Source: Polyangiaceae bacterium (GTDB taxonomy: Bacteria; Myxococcota_A; Polyangia; Polyangiales; Polyangiaceae). Taken from it: DNA of 64,000 nt. The number at the start of each line of letters is the position of its first letter. Position 1 is the stretch's first letter. The notes under the pieces are model-generated. The model made no database searches and was not told the origin of the DNA. It saw nothing but the letters and a program-made list of their open reading frames with translations. The translations under genes and the position numbers were made by a program. This document shows, one piece after another, positions 54,108-62,295 of this stretch. The stretch is from the NCBI GenBank assembly GCA_025936115.1, contig JAICTZ010000012.1:154568-218567 (forward strand), in the 5' to 3' direction.

Positions 54108-54941
54108 ATGTGGTTGATCGCAGGGCTCTGGGGCTGGCTCGCTGGAGGCGCGCTGCTGATCGGCGCGCTGCTCGGGTGGTTCGTGAAGCTGCCGCTGCGC
54201 CTGACGGCCGCCATCATGGCGTTCGGAAGCGGCGTGTTGCTCTCGGCCTTGAGCTTCGATCTCTTGGATGACGCACAGAAGCACGGCGGCCTGGCGGCGA
54301 CGGGAGCGGGATTCTTGTTCGGCGCCGCCCTCTTTACCGGTATCAACTACCTCCTCGAGCGTCGTGGCGCGAAGCACCGCAAGCGCTCGAGCGGCAAGCA
54401 GCCGACGGAATCAGAGCAGGCAGGCAGCGGCATGGCCATCGCCGTCGGAGCGCTGCTCGACGGCATCCCCGAATCCATCGCAATCGGGACCAGCATGCTC
54501 GCGGGCAAAGGCGTCAGCCTCGTCGCCGTGGCGGCGATTTTTCTCTCCAATCTACCCGAGGGCCTTTCGAGCTCCACCGGCATGAAGAAGGCAAAACGCT
54601 CTTCGCTCTATGTCTTCGGCTTGTGGGCCGCGATCGCTTTCGTCTCCGGGCTCGCGTCCGTCCTCGGCTTCGTCGCGTTTCGGAACGTGGCCCCTGGCGT
54701 CGTGTCGGCGGTGACCGCGACCGCCGCGGGAGCAATCCTGGCGATGCTCATCGACACCATGATTCCGGAGGCATTCGAGGAATCGAACGCCAGCGCCGGA
54801 CTCATCGCAGTGGCGGGTTTTCTCTGTGCATTCGCGCTCAGCAAGGCAGAGAGTCCGGCACCGTGCGGGGCCGTCGAGCGGCCCGTGCTGCAATCGTGGC
54901 GTCACGCCTCGTGGGGCTCACGTAGTGTGCCGAAGACGTAA
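54108..54941 (+). CDS. ZIP-family divalent metal transporter
   Basis: A 277-residue integral membrane protein with seven to eight TM segments. The ZIP signature helices are present: ALLDGIPESIAIGTS (TM4) and IFLSNLPEGLSSSTG (TM5), with the metal-binding His/Asp/Glu positions partly replaced (Asp-Gly-Ile-Pro-Glu; Asn-Leu-Pro-Glu). A His-poor cytoplasmic loop (GAKHRKRSSGKQPTESEQ) lies before TM4. It would move zinc, iron or manganese. The last 40 bp overlap the convergent desaturase gene, and the C-terminal 20 residues look non-conserved. Confidence 0.82.
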   Translation: MWLIAGLWGWLAGGALLIGALLGWFVKLPLRLTAAIMAFGSGVLLSALSFDLLDDAQKHGGLAATGAGFLFGAALFTGINYLLERRGAKHRKRSSGKQPTESEQAGSGMAIAVGALLDGIPESIAIGTSMLAGKGVSLVAVAAIFLSNLPEGLSSSTGMKKAKRSSLYVFGLWAAIAFVSGLASVLGFVAFRNVAPGVVSAVTATAAGAILAMLIDTMIPEAFEESNASAGLIAVAGFLCAFALSKAESPAPCGAVERPVLQSWRHASWGSRSVPKT

Positions 54942-55765
54942 GTCTTGAAGACGTAGCCGAGCAGCGAATTTTGGTTCAGCTCGGGGCGAATGCGGGCCGC
55001 GCGCTGCTCGTGCAAGGCGCGGTAGCGGCTCCAGTGCACGCCAGGGTGCTCGTGGTGCACCGTGTGTAGGCCATTGTCGAACACGAACCAGTTGTGAACG
55101 GAACTCGTGAAGTTACGCGAATGATTGTCGGGCGAAGTGGGATCGCAGCCGACGTGCTGCAGGTAGTTCGTGAACATCATGAAATACGTGCCCATGAACG
55201 CCGGCAAGCCTGCCGACAGGGCGTAAACCAGCGCGCCGCGCCGGAAGCCGTGCAGCGCGATCGCGAGCGTCGCGAGCCCGAGTTGCCCGCACACCACGCC
55301 CGCGCTTTCGAGCAAGAAGCGACGATAGCGCGCGGGGTGCGCCGCGCGCGCGTCCCGCACCCACTGCCGAACGAGAGGCAACTGCCAGGCACCCGACGCG
55401 AGCGGGTAGGTGAAGGCGACCCAAGCCGTGTCGCCCGTCCCCCGCCGCGTCGTGCGCGTCACGTCGCCCTCACCGTTCAAATAGCGGTGATGATTCTGGT
55501 TGTGCGTCGGCACCCAGGCGAACAGGGGAAAGCCGTAAAAGATCGAGAGCCAGGCGCTGTACGCCGCGTTCGCGCGCCGGCCCGTGAAGGTCGGGCAGTG
55601 ACTCTGGTTGTGCGCGAGCACGCCCGAGCAGAAAGAAGCATAGAGCGCGAGCGGCACGAGCCACGGTGCGAGCTCGGGCTTGGCATAAGCGAGCGCCGGC
55701 ACGAGCGGGAACAAGCCGAATGCCCAGAGTAACGAACGCCAGTCTTCGGAAAAGCGGAGACGCAT
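54902..55765 (-). CDS. Fatty acid desaturase (membrane di-iron)
   Basis: A 287-residue membrane protein. Three His boxes are in place: HNQSH (early), HNQNHHRYLNGEGD (middle) and HTVHHEHPGVHW (late), with hydrophobic segments between them as in the FADS family. It inserts a double bond or hydroxyl in a fatty acyl chain using oxygen. It is divergent from a TetR gene across 100 bp with a large inverted repeat, so it is a likely TetR target, as in FabR/DesT-type control. Confidence 0.88.
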   Translation of the reverse strand: MRLRFSEDWRSLLWAFGLFPLVPALAYAKPELAPWLVPLALYASFCSGVLAHNQSHCPTFTGRRANAAYSAWLSIFYGFPLFAWVPTHNQNHHRYLNGEGDVTRTTRRGTGDTAWVAFTYPLASGAWQLPLVRQWVRDARAAHPARYRRFLLESAGVVCGQLGLATLAIALHGFRRGALVYALSAGLPAFMGTYFMMFTNYLQHVGCDPTSPDNHSRNFTSSVHNWFVFDNGLHTVHHEHPGVHWSRYRALHEQRAARIRPELNQNSLLGYVFKTYVFGTLREPHEA

Positions 55766-55792
55766 GATTTCGAACTCGTGTTAGCTTCGCGC

Positions 55793-55853
55793 TCGAACGC
55801 GATGACGAGCGACAGCTTGCGCCTCCGAGTACTCTTCAGCCACTCGCGTTCGA
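55793..55853. promoter_or_regulatory. Paired inverted sites in the desaturase/TetR gap
   Basis: TCGAACGCGA (55793-55802) and its exact reverse complement TCGCGTTCGA (55844-55853) are 41 bp apart. Each has TCG-N4-CGA symmetry. A candidate TetR operator pair controlling both divergent genes. Confidence 0.5.
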
Positions 55854-55865
55854 TTCGGGTTTGCG

Positions 55866-56513
55866 ATGTCACGACGCGGTAACGCCAAAGCGCCTAGAAA
55901 TCAGCCGCGTCAATCGCGTTCACGCGTGACCGTCGACGCGATTCTCGAGGCCACGATTCGGGTTCTCGAGCAAGAAGGGGCGGACGCGGCGACCACGTCT
56001 CGCGTGGCGGAAGTGGCCGGCGTGAGCGTGGGAACGCTGTACCAATACTTCGCGAACCGCGACGCGATCCTGCACGCGCTGCAAGATCGCGAGCTCGAGC
56101 GAGCAAGTCAGCTGATGAGCGGCCTGCTCGGCAAGTCGGAGCGCGTCTCGGAACAGGCTATCGCGCGCGCCGTCGTCGAGGCGCTGCTCAAAAGCTACCG
56201 CGCCGCGCCGGCGCTTCATCGCGTGCTCGCCGTCGAGGGCCTGCGCGTGACCCCACACGACCGGGTGCTCGCGTTCGACGCGCGCGTGGTCGGCACCATT
56301 CGCGCGTTCTTGTCGCTGCCGGGAATGCCGGTGCGACGCACGAACCTCGACGCGGCCGCCTTCGTCATCTACCAGGCCGTGCGCGCGGCCATGCTCGCTT
56401 ACTTGCTCGAGGACCCCGCGGGTCTCGACGATACCTCACTCGTGGAGGAGCTCACGGACCTGATTCTGCGCTACCTGGTCGATGTCGCCGCGCCCGAACG
56501 CGTGAGTGCGTGA
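55866..56513 (+). CDS. TetR-family transcriptional regulator
   Basis: A 215-residue regulator. The N-terminal helix-turn-helix is clear: AILEATIRVLEQEGADAATTSRVAEVAGVSVGTLYQYFANRDAIL. The C-terminal ligand domain ends with LVEELTDLILRYL. It follows a basic N-terminus (QPRQSRSRVTVD). It probably represses the divergent desaturase gene and itself through the sites at 55793-55853; a fatty acyl ligand is a reasonable guess. Confidence 0.92.
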   Translation: MSRRGNAKAPRNQPRQSRSRVTVDAILEATIRVLEQEGADAATTSRVAEVAGVSVGTLYQYFANRDAILHALQDRELERASQLMSGLLGKSERVSEQAIARAVVEALLKSYRAAPALHRVLAVEGLRVTPHDRVLAFDARVVGTIRAFLSLPGMPVRRTNLDAAAFVIYQAVRAAMLAYLLEDPAGLDDTSLVEELTDLILRYLVDVAAPERVSA

Positions 56514-56651
56514 GCCGCGCTGCGCAAGCGCCGCGGGCCCGTTCCGAAACGCGCGCTCGCTGACGCGCGGAGGCGGTCGAGCCGCTCGCGATTGAGCGCT
56601 CGCACGTGACAATTTCGAATCGCTTGCCGGGAATCGTAGCGGTCGGTTACC

Positions 56652-56668
56652 ACATGGTGCGACCATGT
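56652..56668. promoter_or_regulatory. Perfect inverted repeat before the second ASST-like gene
   Basis: ACATGGT (56652-56658) and ACCATGT (56662-56668) are 7-bp arms around GCG, 46-63 bp before the ATG at 56715. Operator-like; no regulator assigned. Confidence 0.45.
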
Positions 56669-56714
56669 CGGTCGCTGTGTCCTTACTCTCGTTGCTGCTC
56701 AAAACGTCTTAGGA

Positions 56715-58502
56715 ATGCGAAAAATCACACTCCCTTCTAGATTCCTCACATTCACAAGTCTCGTGCTGTTCACGGCCTGCGGACAAAACGCGGCGCCGAG
56801 CCCACGGAGTCGTCAGTCAGCGGGCGGGACCAACGCCACGAACGGCGGTACCGCCGGTCAGCCGAGCGGAAGCGGCGCCACCGGCGCGGGCGGCGCAGCG
56901 AGTGTTGGCGGCGGGCACAGCGCGGGCGGCGCGGCTGCAGGAACGCAGAGCGCCGGTGGCGCTCAAAGCACGGGCGGCCTGCTCGGGGCTGGCGGAGCGG
57001 GTGCGGTTCCGAGCGGAGGCGGCTCGTCGGGCGCAAGCTTCGCGGGCACTTCCGCGGGAGGCATGGGAGCTCTGGCGGGCGCTGCGGGCGGCGGCGCTTC
57101 GGGAGTCGGCGGCAGCACGGCGGGAGGCATCAGCGGACTCATGATCGCGCCGAATCCGAACAGCGTGCTCTCTTGCATCGTGAGTTGGCAGACGGCCGCC
57201 GCGGCGGGCTCGACGGTCGATTTCGGCGTCGCCGGTTACCAGTGGGAGATCTCGGACCAGACGCCCGTGACCGAGCACCGCGTGGTCGTGATCGGTATGC
57301 ACGCGCAGCAGACGTACATGGTCAAAGCGGTCAGCGGCGCGCTGAGCGCCGAGGGCATGTTCACGACGGGCAAGCTGCCCGATACCGTCCCGGTAGGCAC
57401 CGTGATGATCCACGATGCGGCCAAGACGCAGCCCGGCTGGACGCTGATGAACGTGCAGAAGGGGGACGGCACGACCAGCGCGCGTTCCGCTTCCCCGCCC
57501 ATGGCGGTGATGTACGACGCCGAGGGTCTGCCGGTTTGGTACTACATCGACGGACCGAACCCTGACATCGGCGGCGCCGTGTCGACGCAACTCACGGACA
57601 AGGGCGTGCTCGTCGGTCCCACGTGGAATACGCAGTTCACGACGGGGATCCCTCCGCGCGAAGTCGATTTCGAGGGCAAGATCATCTGGGAGTGCGCGTC
57701 GCAAGCCTGCCAGCCAGGCAAGAACGTGACGCACCACGCGAGCAAGCTCTCGAACGGTGACTACGTGATCATCGAGTACATCACGACTGCAGGCGTGCAA
57801 AACCCCATCTTCCGGGAGGTCACGCCCGACAACAAGGAGGTATGGTCGCTCGACTTCGCAGCGCTCGTGCCGCCGCCGCAGGGCTCGACGGGCGACTGGT
57901 GCCACGCCAACGCCATCACGGTCGACATCGCGAACAACGCGGTATGGGCCAACTGTCGCTGGGTCGGCGTGCTGAAGACCACGTACACGAACCCGACCAA
58001 AGCGTGGCTCTTGCCCGCCAAGTACGGCAGCAAGGGTCTCGGTGACTTCACCTACTCGCCGGCTAGCTCACAATACAGCGACGCACACGACCCCGAGATC
58101 CACGAGGACGACCACACCATTCTCCTCTTCGACAACGGCGGCTATGGAAACGGCGCGGTGGGCGGCACCACCACCCAGTTTCATTCGCGCGCCGTCGAGT
58201 ACAAGCTCGACGAGGCAGCGATGACCGCCACGCTCGCATGGGAGTTTCCCGGCAGCTTCGCGGTTCCGGATCCCTGGTACACGAACAACTGGTACACCCC
58301 GTTCTGGGGTGACGCGGATCGCCTCGCCAACGGCAACGTCCTCATCACGGGCGGCATTCGCAGCGCCACGGTGGAGAGCCGCGTGTTCGAGGTGTCGAAG
58401 GCGGACGGCGTCGTCGTGTGGGAGTTCCGCTTCCCGCCGGACTACGGCGTCTACCGCTCCGACCGGATCGAGCCTCCGCTCGTGCATCCCATCGCCGAAT
58501 AA
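56715..58502 (+). CDS. Arylsulfotransferase (ASST)-like beta-propeller lipoprotein, second copy
   Basis: A 595-residue lipoprotein (VLFTAC, Cys22) with a Gly/Ala/Ser linker to about 140. It has the same order as the protein at 13741-15453: Fn3-like domain (MIAPNPNSVLSCIVSW, VVIGMHAQQTYMVKAVS, AEGMFTTGKLP) and ASST-type propeller with DWCHANAI (His397), HDPEIHEDDHTILLFDN and WGDADRLANGNVLITGG. The cores of the two proteins are clearly similar, the linkers are not. Sulfate transfer to phenols is known for the family; here it is an inference. Confidence 0.8.
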   Translation: MRKITLPSRFLTFTSLVLFTACGQNAAPSPRSRQSAGGTNATNGGTAGQPSGSGATGAGGAASVGGGHSAGGAAAGTQSAGGAQSTGGLLGAGGAGAVPSGGGSSGASFAGTSAGGMGALAGAAGGGASGVGGSTAGGISGLMIAPNPNSVLSCIVSWQTAAAAGSTVDFGVAGYQWEISDQTPVTEHRVVVIGMHAQQTYMVKAVSGALSAEGMFTTGKLPDTVPVGTVMIHDAAKTQPGWTLMNVQKGDGTTSARSASPPMAVMYDAEGLPVWYYIDGPNPDIGGAVSTQLTDKGVLVGPTWNTQFTTGIPPREVDFEGKIIWECASQACQPGKNVTHHASKLSNGDYVIIEYITTAGVQNPIFREVTPDNKEVWSLDFAALVPPPQGSTGDWCHANAITVDIANNAVWANCRWVGVLKTTYTNPTKAWLLPAKYGSKGLGDFTYSPASSQYSDAHDPEIHEDDHTILLFDNGGYGNGAVGGTTTQFHSRAVEYKLDEAAMTATLAWEFPGSFAVPDPWYTNNWYTPFWGDADRLANGNVLITGGIRSATVESRVFEVSKADGVVVWEFRFPPDYGVYRSDRIEPPLVHPIAE

Positions 58503-58699
58503 CGCCAGCCGCCTCGGCATCCGCGAGCGGTTTGCGCCCGTGGTCGCGTTCGCCTGTGCACGTCCTCTGCGTCCGCAGCCGTGAGGGCGACGGTCCTCGC
58601 CTTTCATGTTTGTCATGCTCGCGCCAGGGTTCTCGCAAGCATGGGGTTTTAGGGTCTGTTCGTGCTCGAGTCGAGCCGAAGGAGACAGGCAGAACGACC

Positions 58700-59758
58700 A
58701 TGGCGATGTCGAACAGCATGGAAACGCCGCGCGGACGCGGCAGCTTCAACGGAGTAAGTCCCATCATCGCTCCCGAGATTCGGGAGCTCGAGGGGCGCGT
58801 TCACGCGGCGTCCGAGTGGCTCGAGCCGCTCAAGCGACAAATGGCAAGCGTGATCGTGGGCCAACGGCTGCTCGTCGATCGCCTAATCGTCGGGTTGCTC
58901 ACCCAAGGCCACCTCCTGCTCGAAGGCGTGCCCGGCCTCGCGAAGACCCTGGCGCTCAAGACGCTCGCCGGTTCTCTGGCAGGCGCGCGCTTTCGCCGCA
59001 TTCAGTTCACGCCCGACATGCTGCCGTCCGACATCGTCGGCACCATGATCTACCGCGCACAGACCGGGACCTTCGAAGCGAAGCGCGGCCCCGTCTTCGC
59101 CAACCTGGTGCTCGCCGACGAGATCAATCGCGCGCCCGCCAAGGTGCAGAGCGCCCTGCTCGAAGCCATGCAGGAGCGTCAGGTGACGCTCGGCGACGAA
59201 ACGCTGCGCTTGCCCGAGCCTTTCCTCGTGCTCGCCACGCAAAATCCGCTCGAGCAGGAGGGGACGTATCCGCTGCCAGAAGCGCAGCTCGATCGCTTCC
59301 TGCTCAAGGTCCGTGTCCGTTACCCCGAGCTCGCCGAGGAGCGGGCGATCCTCGACGCGATGGCGGTGAGCGAGCCCTCCACGCAGGTCGAACCACTCGT
59401 CGCGCTCGAGGACGTGGCGGGGGCGCGACGTGTCGTCGACCAGATTTACGTGGATGACGCGATCCGTGATTACGCAGTGCGCCTCGTGGCCGCGACGCGT
59501 GAGCCGGGCCGTTACCACGTGCCGATCGAGGGACTCTTGCGCGCCGGCGTCTCGCCGCGCGGCACGATCGGGCTCGCGCTGGCCGCGCGAGCCACGGCCT
59601 TTCTCAGGCGCCGCGGCTACGTGATTCCGCAAGACGTAAAGGACGTCGCCCACGACGTGTTGCGCCACCGACTCACGTTGAGCTTCGAGGCCGAGGCGAG
59701 CGGCATCGACGCCGACGAGATCGTGACGCGCGTGCTGCAAACGGTGGTGTCGCCATGA
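58700..59758 (+). CDS. MoxR-family AAA+ ATPase
   Basis: A 352-residue AAA+ protein. Walker A is LEGVPGLAKT, Walker B NLVLADEINRAPAKVQ, and the sensor ATQNPLEQEGTYPLPEAQLDRF is the MoxR signature. MoxR proteins work with vWA-domain partners as chaperones of protein or complex maturation. AAGGAG is 15 bases before the ATG, further than usual; ATGs at 58706 and 58718 are other choices. It is the first gene of the Bat operon and overlaps the DUF58 gene by 4 bp (ATGA). Confidence 0.92.
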   Translation: MAMSNSMETPRGRGSFNGVSPIIAPEIRELEGRVHAASEWLEPLKRQMASVIVGQRLLVDRLIVGLLTQGHLLLEGVPGLAKTLALKTLAGSLAGARFRRIQFTPDMLPSDIVGTMIYRAQTGTFEAKRGPVFANLVLADEINRAPAKVQSALLEAMQERQVTLGDETLRLPEPFLVLATQNPLEQEGTYPLPEAQLDRFLLKVRVRYPELAEERAILDAMAVSEPSTQVEPLVALEDVAGARRVVDQIYVDDAIRDYAVRLVAATREPGRYHVPIEGLLRAGVSPRGTIGLALAARATAFLRRRGYVIPQDVKDVAHDVLRHRLTLSFEAEASGIDADEIVTRVLQTVVSP

Positions 59759-60666
59759 AACGCGGCGGCAGCGACGCGGCCGCGCGCCGGCTCGCCGAAC
59801 GCGTGCGGCGCATCACGCTCGGCACCCGCCGGCTGAGTTCGGACGCCTTCCACGGCGGCGTGCAGTCGCGCTTCCGCGGACGCGGCATGGATTTCGACGA
59901 GGTGCGCGAATACGAGCCCGGCGACGACATCCGCGCCATCGACTGGAGCGCCACGGCGCGCGCGGGGCACACCTTCGTGAAAAAGTACCGCGAAGAGCGC
60001 CAACTCACGGTCGTCTTCGTCGTCGATCTCAGCGCGTCGGGTAACCTCGGCGCCGCCCAGGCGACCAAGCGGGAGCAAAGCGTCGAGATTGCGAGCGTGC
60101 TCGCGCTCGCCTCGATCCACGGCGATCATCGGGTCGGCGTGGTCGCCTTCACGGACGAGGTCGAGCTCTTCGTGCCGCCGGCGCGTGGCCGCTCGCATAC
60201 GTACCGTCTCGTGCGCGAGTTGCTCGGGTTCGAGCCGAGCGGCCGCGGCACGAACCTCGCGCGCGCGCTGCGCTTCGTGCGTGAAAACGTGCGGCGCCGG
60301 GCCGTGGTCGTCGTGCTGTCGGACTTCTTGCTCGCCGGCGCGGATTTCGAGCCCGCGCGGCGCGAGCTCCGTGCGCTCGCGCACCGGCACGACGTGGCGG
60401 CCATTCGCGTCTCCGACCCGCTCGATCGGCGCGTCCTGCCCCTGGGGCTCGTGACCTTCGAGGACGCCGAGACCGGTGAGCTCGTCGAGCTCGATACGGG
60501 CAGCGCCAAACGTCGCGCGGAGCTCGAGTCGAGCGTGCGTGAAAACGAGCAGCGCGTCCGCTCGCTGCTCACTACTTCGGGAGTCGATCTTTTGGAGCTC
60601 GACACGCTGCGCCCTTATCTCGGGCCGGTCGTGGGCTTCTTTCGCGGTCGCGGAGGCGCGGCATGA
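59755..60666 (+). CDS. DUF58 vWA-like protein
   Basis: A 303-residue soluble protein: DUF58 core SRFRGRGMDFDEVREYEPGDDIRAIDWSATAR, then a vWA-like part with FVVDLSASGN (a MIDAS-like DxSxS). It is the usual partner of MoxR. Coupled by ATGA overlaps to the genes on both sides. Confidence 0.92.
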   Translation: MKRGGSDAAARRLAERVRRITLGTRRLSSDAFHGGVQSRFRGRGMDFDEVREYEPGDDIRAIDWSATARAGHTFVKKYREERQLTVVFVVDLSASGNLGAAQATKREQSVEIASVLALASIHGDHRVGVVAFTDEVELFVPPARGRSHTYRLVRELLGFEPSGRGTNLARALRFVRENVRRRAVVVVLSDFLLAGADFEPARRELRALAHRHDVAAIRVSDPLDRRVLPLGLVTFEDAETGELVELDTGSAKRRAELESSVRENEQRVRSLLTTSGVDLLELDTLRPYLGPVVGFFRGRGGAA

Positions 60667-61283
60667 AACCTCATGGAGTCCCGGGTCTTTCGGCTCTGGC
60701 CGGCGCAACGGTGCTGTTGGTGTCCGGCGCCGCGTTAGCCGCGCCGGGTTCGGCCACCGGGGACGACATTCGCGACATTCGGCCGCTGATTCCGATCCCG
60801 CCGTGGTGGCAGGGGCTCGCTCTGCCGCTCGGCTTGGCCCTGGCGCTCGCCGCCGGCCTCGTCGTGTACCTCTTGTTCCGACGTCACGGCAGGCGGGAGC
60901 TCGGCCCCGAAGAACGTGCGCAGGCCGCGCTCAGCGAAGCGGAGACGCTCGCTCGTGCGGGCCGCTGCCACGAGTGGGCGGAGCTCGTCGCGCTGACCTT
61001 GCGCAATGCACTCGCGGCGCGCCTCGGCGATGACCTGTGTCCGCGGACCACGAGCGAGCTCGCCGCCGTAGACTGGTCCGCGCGCCCGCACGGCGCCGTG
61101 GTCGACGCCGAACGTCTGCTCGACTTGCTCCGCATCTGCGATCTGAGTCGCTTCGCCCTCGGCCGGCTCGATCGCGAGTCGCTGCTCGAATCCACGCGCA
61201 GGGCACGCGCCTGGGTCACTCATTTGTTCGAGCCGAATGCAGTCCCGCAGCCGAGACCTGCGGTCGTGGAGGCGATGCCATGA
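60663..61283 (+). CDS. DUF4381-like membrane protein of the Bat operon
   Basis: A 206-residue protein with a signal-like N-terminus (LVSGAALAAPG), a periplasmic DIRPLIPIPPWW segment, one TM helix (LALPLGLALALAAGLVVYLLF) and a cytoplasmic helical domain (AQAALSEAETLARAGRCHEWAEL; LRNALAARLGDDLCPRTTSEL). This pattern matches DUF4381 proteins of MoxR-Bat loci. The ATG of the next gene overlaps its stop. Confidence 0.78.
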   Translation: MKPHGVPGLSALAGATVLLVSGAALAAPGSATGDDIRDIRPLIPIPPWWQGLALPLGLALALAAGLVVYLLFRRHGRRELGPEERAQAALSEAETLARAGRCHEWAELVALTLRNALAARLGDDLCPRTTSELAAVDWSARPHGAVVDAERLLDLLRICDLSRFALGRLDRESLLESTRRARAWVTHLFEPNAVPQPRPAVVEAMP

Positions 61284-62281
61284 TTCACTTTCAACAGCCG
61301 TCCTGGCTTTACCTGCTCATCCCGCTGGCTTTGTTCGCGCTCTGGCTCGGTCGCGCGGGACGACCGAGTGCCGTGCTGCACCCGAGCACGGAGCTCGTGC
61401 GCGCCGCTGCACGCAAGCGACGCACGCGTTGGGGGAGTTTCTTGCCGCTACTGCGCTGGGTCGCCGCGGGGCTCTTCGTCGTGGCTCTGGCGCGACCGAG
61501 CATCCAGCACCGGCACGCTTCGGTCACGTCTTCGGGCGTCGACATCATGCTCGCCGTCGACACGAGCGGCTCGATGCAGGCGCGTGACATGCAAGGCCCC
61601 GACGGCCCGGCGAGCCGGCTCGACGCGGCCAAGGACGTGGTGGGTCGCTTCGTCGCGGCGCGCCCCGACGATCGCATCGGTCTGATTGCGTTCGCGGGCC
61701 GCCCCTATCTCATGAGCCCGCTCACGCTCGAGCATCCCTGGGTTCTCGATCGTTTATCGAACATCGGCACGAGTCCGACTGACGACGGAACGGCCGTGGG
61801 TTCCGCCATCGCGTCCGGCGTCCGGCGCCTCGACGCGCAAAAGGCTCGCTCCAAAATCCTGGTCCTGCTCACCGACGGGCAGAACAACGCGGGCAGGATC
61901 GCGCCCGTGGCCGCGGCCGAAGCCGCTCGGGCGCTCGGGGTCAAGGTCTACACGATCGCGATCGGTTCGGCCGGTGACGCGCTCGTGCCCGTGACGGACG
62001 AGAGCGGCGAGGAGAAATTCGTCAAGGCGAAGGTCGACGTCGACGAAGCCACCTTGAAAAAGGTGGCCTCGCTGACGGGCGGCGCGTTTTATCGCGCCAC
62101 CGACACGCCCACGCTGCAGAGCGTCTATGCAGCGATCGATCGCGCCGAGAAGACCACGCGCACGATCAAGGCCTACAGCTCGGAGAGCGAGCGGTACGCG
62201 TGGTTCGCCGCTCCGGGCCTGTTTCTGCTCTTGAGCGAGCTCGCACTGTCTGCCACCCGCTTTCGGCGGGTGCCCTGCTGA
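61280..62281 (+). CDS. BatA-like vWA-domain membrane protein
   Basis: The product is 333 residues from the ATG overlapping the upstream stop (ATGA). Two N-terminal TM helices (LYLLIPLALFALWLG and LRWVAAGLFVVAL) precede a vWA domain with the complete MIDAS motif DTSGSMQ (94-100), plus a C-terminal TM helix. BatA proteins are part of the Bat (aerotolerance) complexes. The longer frame from 61037 is antisense-like and rejected. Confidence 0.9.
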   Translation: MIHFQQPSWLYLLIPLALFALWLGRAGRPSAVLHPSTELVRAAARKRRTRWGSFLPLLRWVAAGLFVVALARPSIQHRHASVTSSGVDIMLAVDTSGSMQARDMQGPDGPASRLDAAKDVVGRFVAARPDDRIGLIAFAGRPYLMSPLTLEHPWVLDRLSNIGTSPTDDGTAVGSAIASGVRRLDAQKARSKILVLLTDGQNNAGRIAPVAAAEAARALGVKVYTIAIGSAGDALVPVTDESGEEKFVKAKVDVDEATLKKVASLTGGAFYRATDTPTLQSVYAAIDRAEKTTRTIKAYSSESERYAWFAAPGLFLLLSELALSATRFRRVPC

Positions 62282-62295
62282 GGTTCGAAACCATC

